Assembly: GCA_026075535.2 (NCBI GenBank)
Contig: AP026538.1
Location: 13,586,337-13,650,336 of the forward strand
From: Tricholoma matsutake
Lineage: Eukaryota > Basidiomycota > Agaricomycetes > Agaricales > Tricholomataceae
Reading direction: 5' to 3'
Length of the DNA stretch: 64,000 nt
The first letter of the stretch is position 1, and each line of letters opens with the position of its first letter. Made by a program: the position numbers and the translations under genes. Positions 21,375 through 32,170 of this stretch are shown one piece after another. Under the pieces are notes generated by a model that was not told the DNA's origin, did no database searches, and saw nothing but the letters and a program-made list of their open reading frames with translations.

Positions 21375-21963
21375 CTCCTCCTCACCGTGAATACTCCTCC
21401 TTGCATGGAATCGTGTTAGTGAAGACCGAGAAAACTCCTGAGGTAAGTGAATTGTTTGACGTCCAGTGCCTTTGTGAACATGTCCACAATGTTTTTGCAG
21501 GTGTTAAGGTAGGTGAGTTGTAAGTTGTTTGATTGTACGCGCTTGCGGAGGAAATGGTATTTTATATCAACGTGTTTGACGCGGGAATGGAGAAGGGGGT
21601 CTTCAGATAGGGATTTAGTCACAGAGTTGTCACAATAAATAATTGTTGGGGAATATTGTTGGTAGTTGATGGAATGGAGTAGGGTACACAGCCAAATGCA
21701 TTCTTTAGCCGTTTCGAACACTGCAATGTATTCGGCTTCGCAAGATGAAGTTGCTACAACTTTCTGCTTCCATGCCATCCAAGAAATGGCTCCGGAGCCG
21801 AGTGAGCATACATAACCACCAACACTACAATGTGTGTCAAGACAATTTGCCCAATCGGAGTCGCTAAAGGCCTGGAGAGCAATGGGATTATCTCCACCAA
21901 GGTAGAGTTTGAAATCCTTAGTGCCTTTGAGGTAATGCACCAATCTAATTGCCACTGCCCAGT
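21375..21963 (-). pseudogene. copia RT tail and RNase H (3' half of split element)
   Basis: Minus strand, entering from the gypsy LTR with WAVAIRLVHYLKGTKDF, then RNase H: SDSDWANCLDTHCSVGG (first Asp), ATSSCEAEYIAV (Glu), IIYCDNSVTKSL (Asp), and the tail DMFTKALDVKQF ending about 21416. All catalytic residues of RNase H are visible and the segment is open. The N-terminal part of the polyprotein is at 59293-63249; the frames join across the ACTGG TSD (..FKHW + AVAIRL..). This is the displaced 3' half of that copia, not a second copy. Confidence 0.85.
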
Positions 21964-22365
21964 TGTTAGGAAACCACCCCATTACCTAATAAACTTTCAT
22001 TTTTATTTTATTATGTCGAATTACGCTACATGATGCCAAATGACGCTACATTTTGATAGCTTGAGAATTTTATTTCGCACGCATCAAAATGTACATGCAT
22101 GTACGAGTGCATCGGTAACAACAATGTACAATATATGTAACATAGTATATAAACCCTAAATATATGCCTAGGGGACCCCAGTTGTGTTCTCTTAGGTATT
22201 CCACCCACGTTTTCGGTGTGAAAGGCCTATCTCAACAAACTTACCTATTAATAACCCCTCGCATCAAAACCATCAATTTCCCCATCACGCACGCGGATCC
22301 CGCCCCCTTCTTGTAGAGAGAACCTGCACGGTCTTAGCTAGCAGATAGTGGGTGTCACCCTAACA
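21964..22365 (+). repeat. gypsy A 5' LTR
   Basis: TGTTAGGAAACC ... GTGTCACCCTAACA, with short inverted ends TGTTAGG/CCTAACA. Contains a TATATAAACCC region, a likely core promoter, before the R region. It interrupts the copia at its left edge. The untranslated leader 22366-22851 follows; a reverse copy of about 300 nt of this leader is found at 31075-31370. Confidence 0.9.
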
Positions 22366-22851
22366 GAAGAACACAACTTCCCATATCAGTGCGCCTTCTC
22401 TTACTTGCGCATACGTCATTGTTTCACCGCGCCACATCCGATTACTCATCCTTTCGGCACAAGCCGGAAGTACTTGTATATACGTAATCTACCTTTTCTT
22501 TTGTAAGCCGATGCCAGGCCTCGCCTTACATTGCAACTGCCAGTGATCAAGAGGCAGTGCTCATCATTAGGACAGCTGCAACCAGACAACCGATCAGATC
22601 TGGTTTAGTTACGATTTACATTACTCTATTCGGACGACTATTTTAGTTACAAGCTGAATTCAGTGATATCTCCGAGATCAGGCACTGTTGGAAGGGTTGT
22701 TGATCCGAAGTGTCAAAATAGGCGCCCGACGAACGACGAACCATTGACGAACCTCAACGAACCTTATCACGTGACCCGTAGACGTTTGGAGAGGTCTCGA
22801 AGTAAAATTTTGAATTTGTCGAAGAAGTGATTCATCACAGATTCTACAATT

Positions 22852-23949
22852 ATGTCCGAACCTTCAACTTCTAATCCCGGTCCTAATCCTGTTCCCATAC
22901 CAGCACTAGAGGCAAAAATTGATGTGCTCACAGCGCAAATGTCGCAATTAGTGTCAGTATTGGCAGCATCACAGCCCAGACAAGTGGAAGTACAGCCAGA
23001 GATGACAGGAGAAAGAGATGATGAGATGGAGGAGATGGTGGAGTGGATATCGCAGGAGGATGAGACAGTGGAGAAATCCGGAAATGGAAAAGCATGCTTA
23101 CCTAAGTATGCACCCCCGCAAATCTTTGACGGTACCATGGAGAATACAAAATCCTTCATCAGCTCTATAGTATTGTACATCCATGGGAGGAAGCCCAAGT
23201 TTCATACAGCCGAGTCTAGGATTATGTTTGCTCTCTCATACATTCAGGGGGGGAAAGCACAGTTCTGGAGAAACAAGGCTATTAATCAAATTGCCGTGGG
23301 AAATAAACCATTTGCAACCTGCAAGGAATTTCTGGAGAGATTGGAGGCACAGTTTGGAGACCCTAATCCAAAGGTGACAGCCAATGCTAAATTAAAGACC
23401 ATGCGCCAAGGTTCCTTAACGGTGGATGAATTTATTTTGCAGTTCAAAGCAGAAGCTTCACAAATGGACATGGGAGAAGCCGCGTTGGTAGAGTTTTTGA
23501 AAGCAGGATTAAATCCCTCTTTATTCAAGTCTATCTACTGACTACCTTCTATGCCAGAGAAGTTGGACGAGTGGTATAATTGGGCAATGCGCCTTGACCG
23601 GCAATATCGGCAGGAACAGGCGGAGTCAAAGTTGATGTACGGAAGTAGTAAATTTGGAAAGTCATCAGGAGAAAAGTCCGAGAAAGGAAAGGTGCCTCAG
23701 GCGCAAGCTCCGAGGGCACAGCCACCGGCCATGGCAGTGACACCTATAGTTACGGAGTCAGCAGCACCAGCAGAGGCAATGGAGGTTGATCAAGTGGGGA
23801 GATGAGCCCCACTTAAATGTTTTAACTGTGGGCAGTTAGGACACATTTCTAAGTATTGCAAGCAGAAGAGAAAGATCAGGGGAGCTACAATCGAGGAAGT
23901 GAAGCAGGAGGAAGGCAAGCAGGAGAATTTTGTGGAAGAGTCCCAGTGA
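22852..23949 (+). pseudogene. gypsy A gag (capsid and zinc knuckle)
   Basis: A Ty3/gypsy Gag frame starts MSEPSTSNPGPNP. An acidic N-terminus (EDETVEKSG) precedes the capsid/retrotransposon_gag core (ILYIHGRKPKF, GGKAQFWRNKA, QFGDPN.KVTANAKLKTM, FLKAGLNPSLFKSIY), then a basic tail and a CCHC knuckle CFNCGQLGHISKYC at about 23817-23858. Gag forms the virus-like particle and binds the RNA. Two in-frame TGA codons (23539, 23803) interrupt it; both are one C-to-T step from CGA (Arg). The gag frame closes at 23949 while pol opens in the -1 frame, overlapping by about 100 nt, so a -1 shift or an indel links them. Confidence 0.85.
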
Positions 23950-26306
23950 AGGTTTCCCCATTGGTGACCCAGAATCGTTACAATGTATTAGTATCCGAGG
24001 AAACCCAGAGTAAATCAGAAAAGGAAATTGAGGAGGAGTACAACTGTTGCGAATCACACAACAAAGAAAATTGTCACATGTCATTTCCAAAAACCCCTAA
24101 ATTCTTTATTCGCTCTGCGCAAATAGAACCCGAAATCACCTTGACTGTGGGACTGAAGACAGTGGACACGCATGCAGCTATTGATGTGGAAGCATTGCTT
24201 GACAGTGGTGCTACAGAATTATTTATTAATTGATCCATAATTACCGGAAACGGTATTAACACATGCAAGCTGGCGCAACCTATAATGGTGTACAATATTG
24301 ACAGAACAGTCAATCGTGGAGGAACTATCAAGGAGGAGGTGACTATGGTACTAAAGTATCAGGAGCATCAGGAGCGAGCCATATTCGAAGTGTGCGATCT
24401 TGGGAAAACCAATCTAATAATAGGATGTCCATGGTTATGGAAGCATAATCCCGAAATTGATTGGAAAACTGGGAAAGTACAAATGACTCATTGTCCTAAG
24501 GAATGTAATGTGTATGGAAGGAAGATGAAGAAAGAAAAAAGGAAAAAGAAAGAGAAAGAATGTCCAAGGAAGTATTCTGTTACGATGGAGGAAGTGGAGG
24601 ATGAGGAAATGCCAAATGGGGAAGTTCCAATCATGATTGAGAAAGAAGAGCAGAAGCAAACCTTTAGAGCAGTTCGTGGGGGACAGTCATGGGACAAGAA
24701 TATCGTGAAGGTGGAGAAGCCAGTGGAGGAATGGGTGCCAAAGGTGTATCATGAACATTTGTCAGTGTTCCAAAAGAAGGAGTCTGAGCGAATGCCAGTG
24801 CGGAAGCCATGGGATCATGCGATTGAGATGAAGCCAGGGTTTGTGCTGAAGAAGTCGAAGGTATATCCATTATCTCTGATGGAACAAGAAGAAGTGGATG
24901 CATTCCTGAAGGAGCAATTGCGCAAAGGATACATATGACCTTCAAAATCACTGCAGACATCACCAATATTCTTCGTGCCCAAAAAAGACCAAAGGAAGAG
25001 GATGTGTACCGATTATAGGTATCTGAATGAGTGGACAGTGAAGAATGCGTACCCCCTGCGGTTGATCTCAGAAATAATTGATAAGGTGGGAAAAGCCAAG
25101 GTCTTTACAAAATTGGATTTATGATGGGGATACAACAATGTACGAATAAAGAAAGGAGATGAGTGGAAGGCTGCATTTGCCACACATCAAGGATCCTTCG
25201 AGCTGCTTGTCATGTTTTTTGGGATGACTAATAGTCCCCCGACCTTTCAAAATATGATGAACAATATTTTCAAGGACATAATAGACAAAGGCGTGGTAAT
25301 AATATTTATTGACAACATTCTGATATTCACGGAGGATGAAGAGAATCATGAGGCGATAGTGCAGGAGGTGTTACGGAGGTTGGCGGAGAATGATCTATTT
25401 TTGAAGCCAGAGAAGTGTGTGTTTGGGGCAAGTGAGATCGAGTTCCTAGGATTATTGATCGGCCCTGACAGGATCAAAATGGATCCGATCAAGGTACAGG
25501 CAATCACAGATTGGCCTGCACCCACCCATGTCAAGGAGGTTCAAGCCTTCTTGGGACTCACAAATTATTATCGTCGCTTTGTGCACAATTTTTCTAAAAT
25601 TGCCGCACCCTTACATAACCTTACGCGAAAGGGAGTAGTGTGGAGGTGGGGAGAGCAGCAGCAGACAGTGTTTGAGGAGTTGAAGAGGAAGTTTGTGGAG
25701 GGACCAATATTAGCCCCAGTAGATTTCACACGCCCTTTGCGAGTGGAATCCGATGCATCCGATTTTGCTACTGGAGTGGTATTATCAATGCTGTGCAAAG
25801 ATGACAAATGGCATCCTTGTGCATACTTGTCAAAAGGGTTGAATGATGTGGAGAGGAATTATGATGTGCATGACAAAGAGATGTTGGGGATAATACGAGC
25901 ATTGGAGGCGTGGAGGCATTATTTGGAGGGATGTATGCATCAAATTGAGATCTGGACGGATCATCAAAATCTGCAATACTTCATGTCCGCTAAAAAGCTT
26001 AATTGCCGGCAAGCACATTGGGCACTATTCCTATCGCGTTTCAACTTTCACTTGGTCCATAAAGCGGGAAGCTTAATGAGGAAAGCAGATGCCTTATCCA
26101 GACGTATTGATCATAAAAGGGGGGTGGAGGAGGACAATAAAAATGTTACCTTACTCAAACCCGAATACTTTCGCATTTGCGCTATGCATCAAGGGCATCT
26201 ATTAATAGATAGCTCGGAAACGGAAATGTTGTCTAAAATTAGACAATGCTCGGAAATGGACAATGAAGTAGTGGAAGCCATGAAAGCTCTGAAGGGAGAG
26301 AAGTAA
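23856..26306 (+). pseudogene. gypsy A protease, reverse transcriptase and RNase H
   Basis: One frame runs from the end of gag. Protease: ALLDSGATELFIN (about 24194-24233), with a TGA right after. Then [16 protein letters not shown], a Lys/Glu linker, [12 protein letters not shown], and [28 protein letters not shown](stop)[20 protein letters not shown] and IFIDNILIF at about 25302-25328, where the YxDD second Asp is Asn. RNase H follows: RVESDASDFATG (Asp), YDVHDKEMLGII (Glu), TDHQNLQYF (Asp). Stops at 24234, 24936 and 25122 are TGA; at least the last replaces the conserved Arg of [11 protein letters not shown]. The protein would copy the RNA to cDNA, but catalytic Asp loss plus stops make it dead. 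Confidence 0.9.
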
Positions 26307-26339
26307 AGTAATATCAAAGGAGATGAATGGGCTGAGGAA

Positions 26340-27476
26340 CAAGGGTTGGTGTTGTTTTGAGGAAAAGTGTATGTACCAAAGGATCAGGATTTGCCAAGGG
26401 AGATTGTCCAGTTACATCACAATATGCTGATTGCTGGACACCCAGGAAGATGGAAGACGTTGGAATTAGTAATGAGAAATTATTGGTGGCCCGGAATTTC
26501 GAAGTATGTGTTGGGGTATGTGGATGGATGTGATATGTGCATGAGGGGGAAGAAATTTCCAGAGAAACCTGCAGGAAAATTAATGCCGAACCATATACCT
26601 AAAGCGCCGTGGCGAGATATATCTGTGGATTTTATTACCGGATTACCCGAGGCTCAAGGGTACGATGCAATATTTGTAGTATGCAACCACTTTACAAAGG
26701 AGGTCCATATTATTCCTACTACTACAGAAACCTCATCATTGGGCTTGGCGCGCCTTTATCTAAATCAGGTATGGCAGTTACATGGGTTACCCGATACCGT
26801 TATCTCCGATCGCGGACCACAATTTGCTTCCACGTTTATGCGAGAACTAAACAACATATTGGGAATTCAAACTAAATTATCTATGGCATATCACCCGCAG
26901 ACTGATGGGCAGACAGAGAGAATGAATCAGGAGTTGGAGCAGTACCTATGTATGTTTGTCAACTACCGACAAACCGACTGGCCCAAATGGTTGGCAATTG
27001 CCAAATTTTCCCACAATAACAAATTCCATTCGGCTACTTGTATGTCACCCTTTTTCGCGAATTATGGATATCATCCTCGCATGGGAGTAGAACCCAGAAG
27101 GGAAGTCAAAGTACAGTCGGTAGAAGATTTTGTATCTAAGATGCAAAGGGTACAAGAGGAAGCAGAGGCGGCATTGAAGAAAGCATGTGATGACATGATG
27201 CGACACGCAGATCGTACTCGAGCACGCCCTCCAGAGTACAAAGTTGGTGACTTGGTATGGCTAAGTACCAAGGACCTGAATATTCCACGACCTTCAAAGA
27301 AACTTACGGAGAAACAAGTTGGCCCATATGCGATCTCTAAAGTGATCTCGCCTAATGTGGTAGTGCTAAAATTACCCCGATCATTTAAGATTGATCCCGA
27401 GATTAACGTATCCGCCTACGCCCTTACCGTCTGCCCACTATTCCTGGCCAAAAAACTACTCCACAACCTCCGATAA
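26340..27476 (+). pseudogene. gypsy A integrase
   Basis: After a TGA at 26358 (F*GKVYVPKD) the frame is open for 369 codons. The HHCC zinc-binding motif is present (HHNMLIAGHPG ... CDMCMRGKK). The DDE core has all three acids: DISVDFITGLPE, VISDRGPQFAS and HPQTDGQTERMNQELE. The C-terminal region has the GPY/F-type GPYAISKVISPNVVVLKLP. Integrase inserts the cDNA. This is the best-preserved domain of the element, but the upstream stops remove it from any Gag-Pol product. Confidence 0.9.
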
Positions 27477-27769
27477 TAGTAGAAGGTGCTCCAGAATACA
27501 TAGTTGAAGAAATTCTAGACTCACGTCTTCGACGGAACAAATTGGAGTTCTTAATAAAGTGGAAAAACTATACCGACAAAAATAATTCGTGGGAACCCAA
27601 AGAGAATTGTAAGCGAGCACATAATGTGATCGCCCAATTCTTTAAACGTAATCCGAATGCTCCGCATCGCATTGCGAGAATGGTGTATGAGGGGATGAAA
27701 TTCCGGCCTTACCAAAATTTCACAGAGGGGACAAACATAATATTTTCTCGCCTGGAAGTCAAGGCATAA
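27477..27769 (+). pseudogene. gypsy A chromodomain, frameshifted
   Basis: [20 protein letters not shown] ... [16 protein letters not shown] has the chromodomain pattern of chromoviruses, which steers integration to chromatin with methylated H3K9. It lies one frame off the integrase. Comparing with the reverse copies at 42.7-43.0 and 63.7-63.9 kb places the indel near 27415-27435. The ORF ends at 27769, a few bases before the polypurine tract AAAAGGGGGGTAA and the 3' LTR. Confidence 0.85.
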
Positions 27770-27780
27770 AAGGGGGGTAA

Positions 27781-28182
27781 TGTTAGGAAACCACCCCATT
27801 ACCTAATAAACTTTCATTTTTATTTTATTATGTCGAATTATGCTACATGACGCCAAATGACGCTACATTTTGATAGCGTGAGAATTTTATTTCGCACACA
27901 TCAAAATGTACACGCATGTACAAGTGCGTCGGTAACAACAATGTACAATATATGTAACATAGTATATAAACCCTAAATATATGCCTAGGGGACCCCAGTT
28001 GTGTTCTCTTAGGTATTCCACCCATGTTTTCGGTGTGAAAGGCCTATCTCAACAAACTTACCTATTAATAACCCCTCGCATCAAAACCATCAACTTCCCC
28101 ATCACGTGCGTGGATCCCACCCCCTTCTTGTAGAGAGAACCTGCACGGTCTTAGCTAGCAGATAGTGGGTGTCGCCCTAACA
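27781..28182 (+). repeat. gypsy A 3' LTR
   Basis: Same 402-bp length and near-identical to the 5' LTR, with scattered C/T and A/G transitions. Preceded by a purine tract AAAAGGGGGGTAA. It cuts directly into the gag gene of gypsy G2. Confidence 0.9.
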
Positions 28183-28833
28183 CCCGCTGAGCTGGAAAGC
28201 AACTTTGGTCTGCACGACCCAGTTGGAGATGCAGAAAAAGCTCTCTCTTACTTAACAATGAAGAAAGGTGGTCATATCACGAGATATAATGTTGACTTCT
28301 GGGAATTAGCTTCTAGGGTCAACTGGAATGAAGCAGCCCTTTGTGACTGCTATTTCCGTGGTCTTCCGCTCTGGCTTTGCATAGAAGTTCTCTGGGGTGG
28401 TAAACCCAATACTCTTGCAGAACTGCACTTGAAGGTGCAGGACAGTGACAACATCTACTGGATGAAAGAAGATGAATCCCATTTTGAAACAAAGAATTCC
28501 AGTAACGTCACTAACTCTAGTCAGAAAGACTCTTCCAAAAGTCCTTCCCCGTTAACAAACCAAGCCTCTTCAAACTCCGCCCACAGTAACACCTCCAACC
28601 AGCAGTCTTTTGCGACAAGGAACACTCCCCGGGACAAGCCCAAGTTGTCCATCTCCAATAAGTTGGGGAAGAATGGCAAGCTTACTGGGGAGGAACGAGA
28701 ACATCGCATGAGAGAACGACTTTGTCTCTACTGCGGTGAGGAATGGCACGTAGCAGGAAACTGCCCGAAATCCAAAGCCACAAAAGCCCATGCATCCGCT
28801 GTTGTTCCTGACACTACAGACTTGGAAAAATAG
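28183..28833 (+). pseudogene. gypsy G2 gag, 5' truncated by gypsy A
   Basis: The frame enters from the LTR at PAELESNFGLHDPVGDAEK, the middle of the retrotransposon_gag core, and continues with NVDFWELASRVNWNEAALC and YFRGLPLWLCIEVL. A Ser/Asn-rich linker and a CCHC knuckle CLYCGEEWHVAGNC follow (about 28728-28769). The frame stops at 28831 right after an A5 run (GGAAAAATAG), where pol continues in the -1 frame. The N-terminal half of this gag is absent here and is predicted to lie beyond the right edge of the window, next to the distal LTR of gypsy B (see inversion finding). Confidence 0.85.
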
Positions 28834-30695
28834 TCCGCAACCCTCAGGATACAGCCATTGGGGCTGGGGGTTGTGTTGACCTTACCTATTTGGTTGCCTA
28901 CATTCGTCTCAACACGTCCACTCTTTCTGACCATGACTCCCTAACCATTCTTTTAACCTTTCCTGACTCTTCTGCCCCTTTCCGAACCCTTATCGACTCT
29001 GGCTCCTCCCACTGTTTCCTTGACTCCTCTTTCGTGTTGAATAACCAACTCAACATGGAATCCATTAACCCGATTGATTTACGACTCTTTGATGGATCTT
29101 GCAACTCCACCATAACTCAGGTCATCAAACTTCCAGTCACCTTCCCTGCCGGTGAAGTGTTCAATTTGTCATTCTATGTAACCTTGCTCAACTCTTCCTG
29201 TTCCGCCGTACTCAGTCATAACTGGCTGAAGCAATACAATCCGTTGATTGACTGGTCTTCAAGCCAACTCACTTTCCACTCTGCAGATCATAGAGGTCCA
29301 GCACCCCTGACGTCACCTTTGTCCCCGAACCTTCTGGTAGAAATCCTCGACTCCTCTGCACTTTCTGAACCCCCCATTCCCCCTAAGTTTACACCTCCCG
29401 ACATCTCTTTCATCAATGCTGCTGCTTATGCGCGTGCTAGCAAACTTCCTGGGGCAGTAGCTTTTCAGATGACCTTTGCTCCAGAAGGGTTATCTGCCTG
29501 CTCCGCCCAATCCACTAACTCATCTGACCTCTCTGATATTCTGCCCGAGTATCACAAATTTGCTGATGTCTTTAATAAGACTAAAGCAGATACCCTTCCT
29601 CCGCATTGGTCTTATGACCTCAAGATAGAGACAGAATACAATACTCCTCCACCTCCGGGCCGCATGTATTCTCTCTCCCCCTCTGAATTAGAAGCCTTAC
29701 GAGTCTTTATTGATGAAAATGTCCACTCAGGTTTCATCTGCCCATCCAAGTCTCCGCATGGCACTCTGATTCTCTTTGTCAAGAAGAAGGACGGTAGTCT
29801 CCAACTTTGTGTTGACTACCGAGGACTTAACCGTCTTATGAAGAAGGACTGCTCCCCACTTCCTCTCATTCCCGACCTCCTCGACTCCCCCCAAAAAGCC
29901 CGCTTGTTCACCAAGATAGACTTGCAGCATGCTTATCACCTAGTCCACATTGCTGATGGTGATGAGTGGAAAACTACTTTCTGCACCCACTATGGATCCT
30001 TCAAGTGGTTGGTGGTTCCCTTTGGACTCACTAATGCACCTGCAGCCTTCCAGCGGTTTATGAATGACATCTTCAGCGACATGCTGGATGTTTGTGTCAT
30101 TGTGTACCTCGACAACATCCTGATCTATTCCGATGACAAGTCCCAGCACGGGGCTCACGTTAAAGAAGTCCTCCGCCGTCTCCTGAAAAATGGACTTTAT
30201 GCCTCTCCACAGAAATGTGAGTTCCACAAAGACACCGTTGAATATTTAGGTTTCATCCTTTCACCAGATGGACTGCGGATGTCCAAGGATAAAGTCAAAA
30301 CCATGCTCGACTGGCCCAAGCCTAGGAAAGTTAAGGATATACAATTGTTCTTAGGCTTCTGCAACTTTTACCGCCGCTTCATTTATGGCTATTCAGACAT
30401 TGTCATCCCACTCACCCGCTTGACACAGAAATCTGCACCCTGGCACTTCAACAAGAAGTGCTGCAACACTTTTGAAAACCTCAAACAAGAATTCACTCAT
30501 GCCCCCATCTTATCCCAATGGGTACCTGACTCACAGATGGTACTCAAAACCGACGCTTCCGACTATGCCCTAGCGGCTATCCTTTTGGTTTACACTGCGG
30601 ATGGAGAAATCCATCCGGTCTCTTTTCATTCCCGCTCCTTTAATCCCACTGAACTAAATTACGACACCCATGATAAGGAACTCTTGGCCATTTTT
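28820..30695 (+). pseudogene. gypsy G2 protease, RT and partial RNase H
   Basis: Open for more than 600 codons. Protease: RTLIDSGSSHCFLDSSF (about 28988). A linker leads to RT: HGTLILFVKKKDGSLQLCVD, FTKIDLQHAYHLVHI, FGLTNAPAAFQRFMND, and VYLDNILIYSDD at 30104-30139, where the second Asp of YxDD is Asn. The RNase H start KTDASDYALAAIL and YDTHDKELLAIF is present. At about 30695 the sequence changes abruptly to the middle of a G3-family LTR, so the RNase H end, integrase and LTR are lost. Unlike most neighbours it has no internal stop, but catalysis should be impaired and it is truncated at both ends. Confidence 0.88.
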
Positions 30696-31070
30696 GACTC
30701 ACTTCATTTCCTTCTATTCTTCATTTTCTATGATTTTTCCTTATTTTATTAATTTCCCTTCCTATCACATTTGTGCATGTTGACAGTTTTATATTTAGAG
30801 GCAGAGTACCTCTTCCAACATCTACCCCTTGGTATGATGTCATTCAGCAGCCTTGATCTGCCTATTTCTGCCTTTTTCTATTTTTAGACTGGTATTTGAT
30901 TTCTGCAATCTTCACATATACTGGGCATTGGCAAAGGGGTCCTTAGAGTTTTCTCTTCAGATTTCCCTTTGTTAGGTGCACCTCCACTCCCTGTAATATG
31001 TACCATAATTTTAACTTCAGATTTCCCTTTGCTAGTCCATTAATTAAGTGGCTTCTAAGGTTGCCCTTAT
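30696..31070 (+). repeat. truncated G3-family LTR fused to G2
   Basis: It matches the G3 LTR (and 43074-43510) from CACTTCATTTCCTTCT to the LTR end AGGTTGCCCTTATA; the first about 70 nt are missing. The junction lies within CTCACTTC, a stretch both parents share, which suggests microhomology-mediated joining or deletion. Confidence 0.75.
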
Positions 31071-32170
31071 AGTCTCAGAGTTATCACTGAATTTGGCTTG
31101 TAACTAAAATAGTTGTCCAAATAGAGTGATGTAAATCATAACTAAACCAGATCCAATCAGTTGGTTGCAGCTGTCCTAATGACAAGTGCTGCCTCTCAAT
31201 CGCAATGTAAGGTGAGGCCTGGCATTGGTTTATGAAAGAAAATGTAGAATATGTATATACAAGTACTTCCAGTTCATGCTGAAAGGATGAGTAATTGGAT
31301 GTGGCATAGTGAAACAATGATGTATGTGCAAGTACCTGAAGGCCCACTGATATGGGAAGTTGTGTTCTTCTGTTAGGGCAACACTGTTAAGAACTGATCC
31401 TAGAGTGCACATCAGAATCTGGTCGGACCCTGCGGGTGTTGATAGTGGAAGGTTGTTGGGTCATAGCAGATTCTGTGGAAGAGGAACAGAAAGGACTTGG
31501 CTTCAACTTATAAGAAGTTGCACCCTTCACCTCATCTGGTGTCCAGGTTTCAAGATGAAGGTTTGGAGGTAGGAGAGGGTAGGAGTGGGAAGTGCGGGGA
31601 AGGAGTACAGAGGGACTTGGTTTAAGTTTGGATGAGACCAGAATTTCGGAGGGAGAACTAGAGGTTGAGTCGAATGAAGTTCAGACTCTTAGAGGGCAGA
31701 GGTAGGAGTAGAATGAGATTGGATTGGCAGATTAAGTCAAGTCTTTGTCGATATACAAACTGAGGAATACAAGTCAAAACTAACTAAGCTTAAATACTGG
31801 GGTACAGAATAAGAGTGGGATGTGTCAGAGACTGCAGCAGTGTCTCAACTGCATAGATAAAACAAATAGTGGGAGCTGTACAGGAGTCCATAGTCAAATT
31901 TGCAAAAGAGATGGCAGCCTTGAGAAGGTGGCCATGGGTGCTGTACAATGCAGCCTGATGCACAGCAGTGTGGGCAGTGCAAGGCGGCCAGAACAAAAAC
32001 AGGAGGAGTCGGTGAATGTTGGGTTCGAGGTGCAGAAAAGGGTCGGATGGTTGCAGGTTCTGATTGGGCAAGAAACAGTTCTTGACAGACACCCACTATC
32101 TGCTAGCTAAGACCATGCAGGTTCTCTCTACAAGAAAGGAGCAGGATGTGTATGTGTGATGGGGGAAATT
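31071..32170 (-). repeat. reverse fragment of gypsy-A-family leader and LTR, split by an insertion
   Basis: 31075-31370 is the reverse complement, diverged, of the gypsy A leader (22366-22680), for example CTGATATGGGAAGTTGTGTT. The LTR end TGTTAGGGCAACAC follows to 31384 and the rest resumes at 32088 (GACACCCACTATCTGCTAGC) after the inserted element. The LTR is then cut at about 32165. Confidence 0.75.
31380..32092. mobile_element. 703-bp LTR-like element (TG...CA) with 5-bp TSD
   Basis: 31385-32087. Ends TGTTAAGAACTG and CAGTTCTTGACA are inverted repeats with one mismatch; flanks AACAC and GACAC fit a 5-bp TSD with one transition. It sits inside a gypsy LTR. Size, ends and TSD fit a solo LTR or a small TRIM. 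No coding sequence. Confidence 0.65.

Larger units (their letters stand above)
21959..28187 (+). mobile_element. Gypsy chromovirus A (6.2 kb, two LTRs)
   Basis: LTRs of 402 bp bound the element at 21964-22365 and 27781-28182. Gene order gag, PR-RT-RNase H, integrase, chromodomain identifies a Ty3/gypsy chromovirus. The left flank CCAGT and right flank CCCGC differ, so the ends do not share a TSD. The left flank instead matches (as complement ACTGG) the flank of the reverse copy at 63250, which fits recombination between the two copies. All ORFs are decayed. Confidence 0.85.

Noticed and set aside
21964..28182. Simple insertion of gypsy A with an imperfect TSD
   Set aside because: CCAGT and CCCGC share too little, while CCAGT matches the flank of the reversed copy at 63250 exactly.
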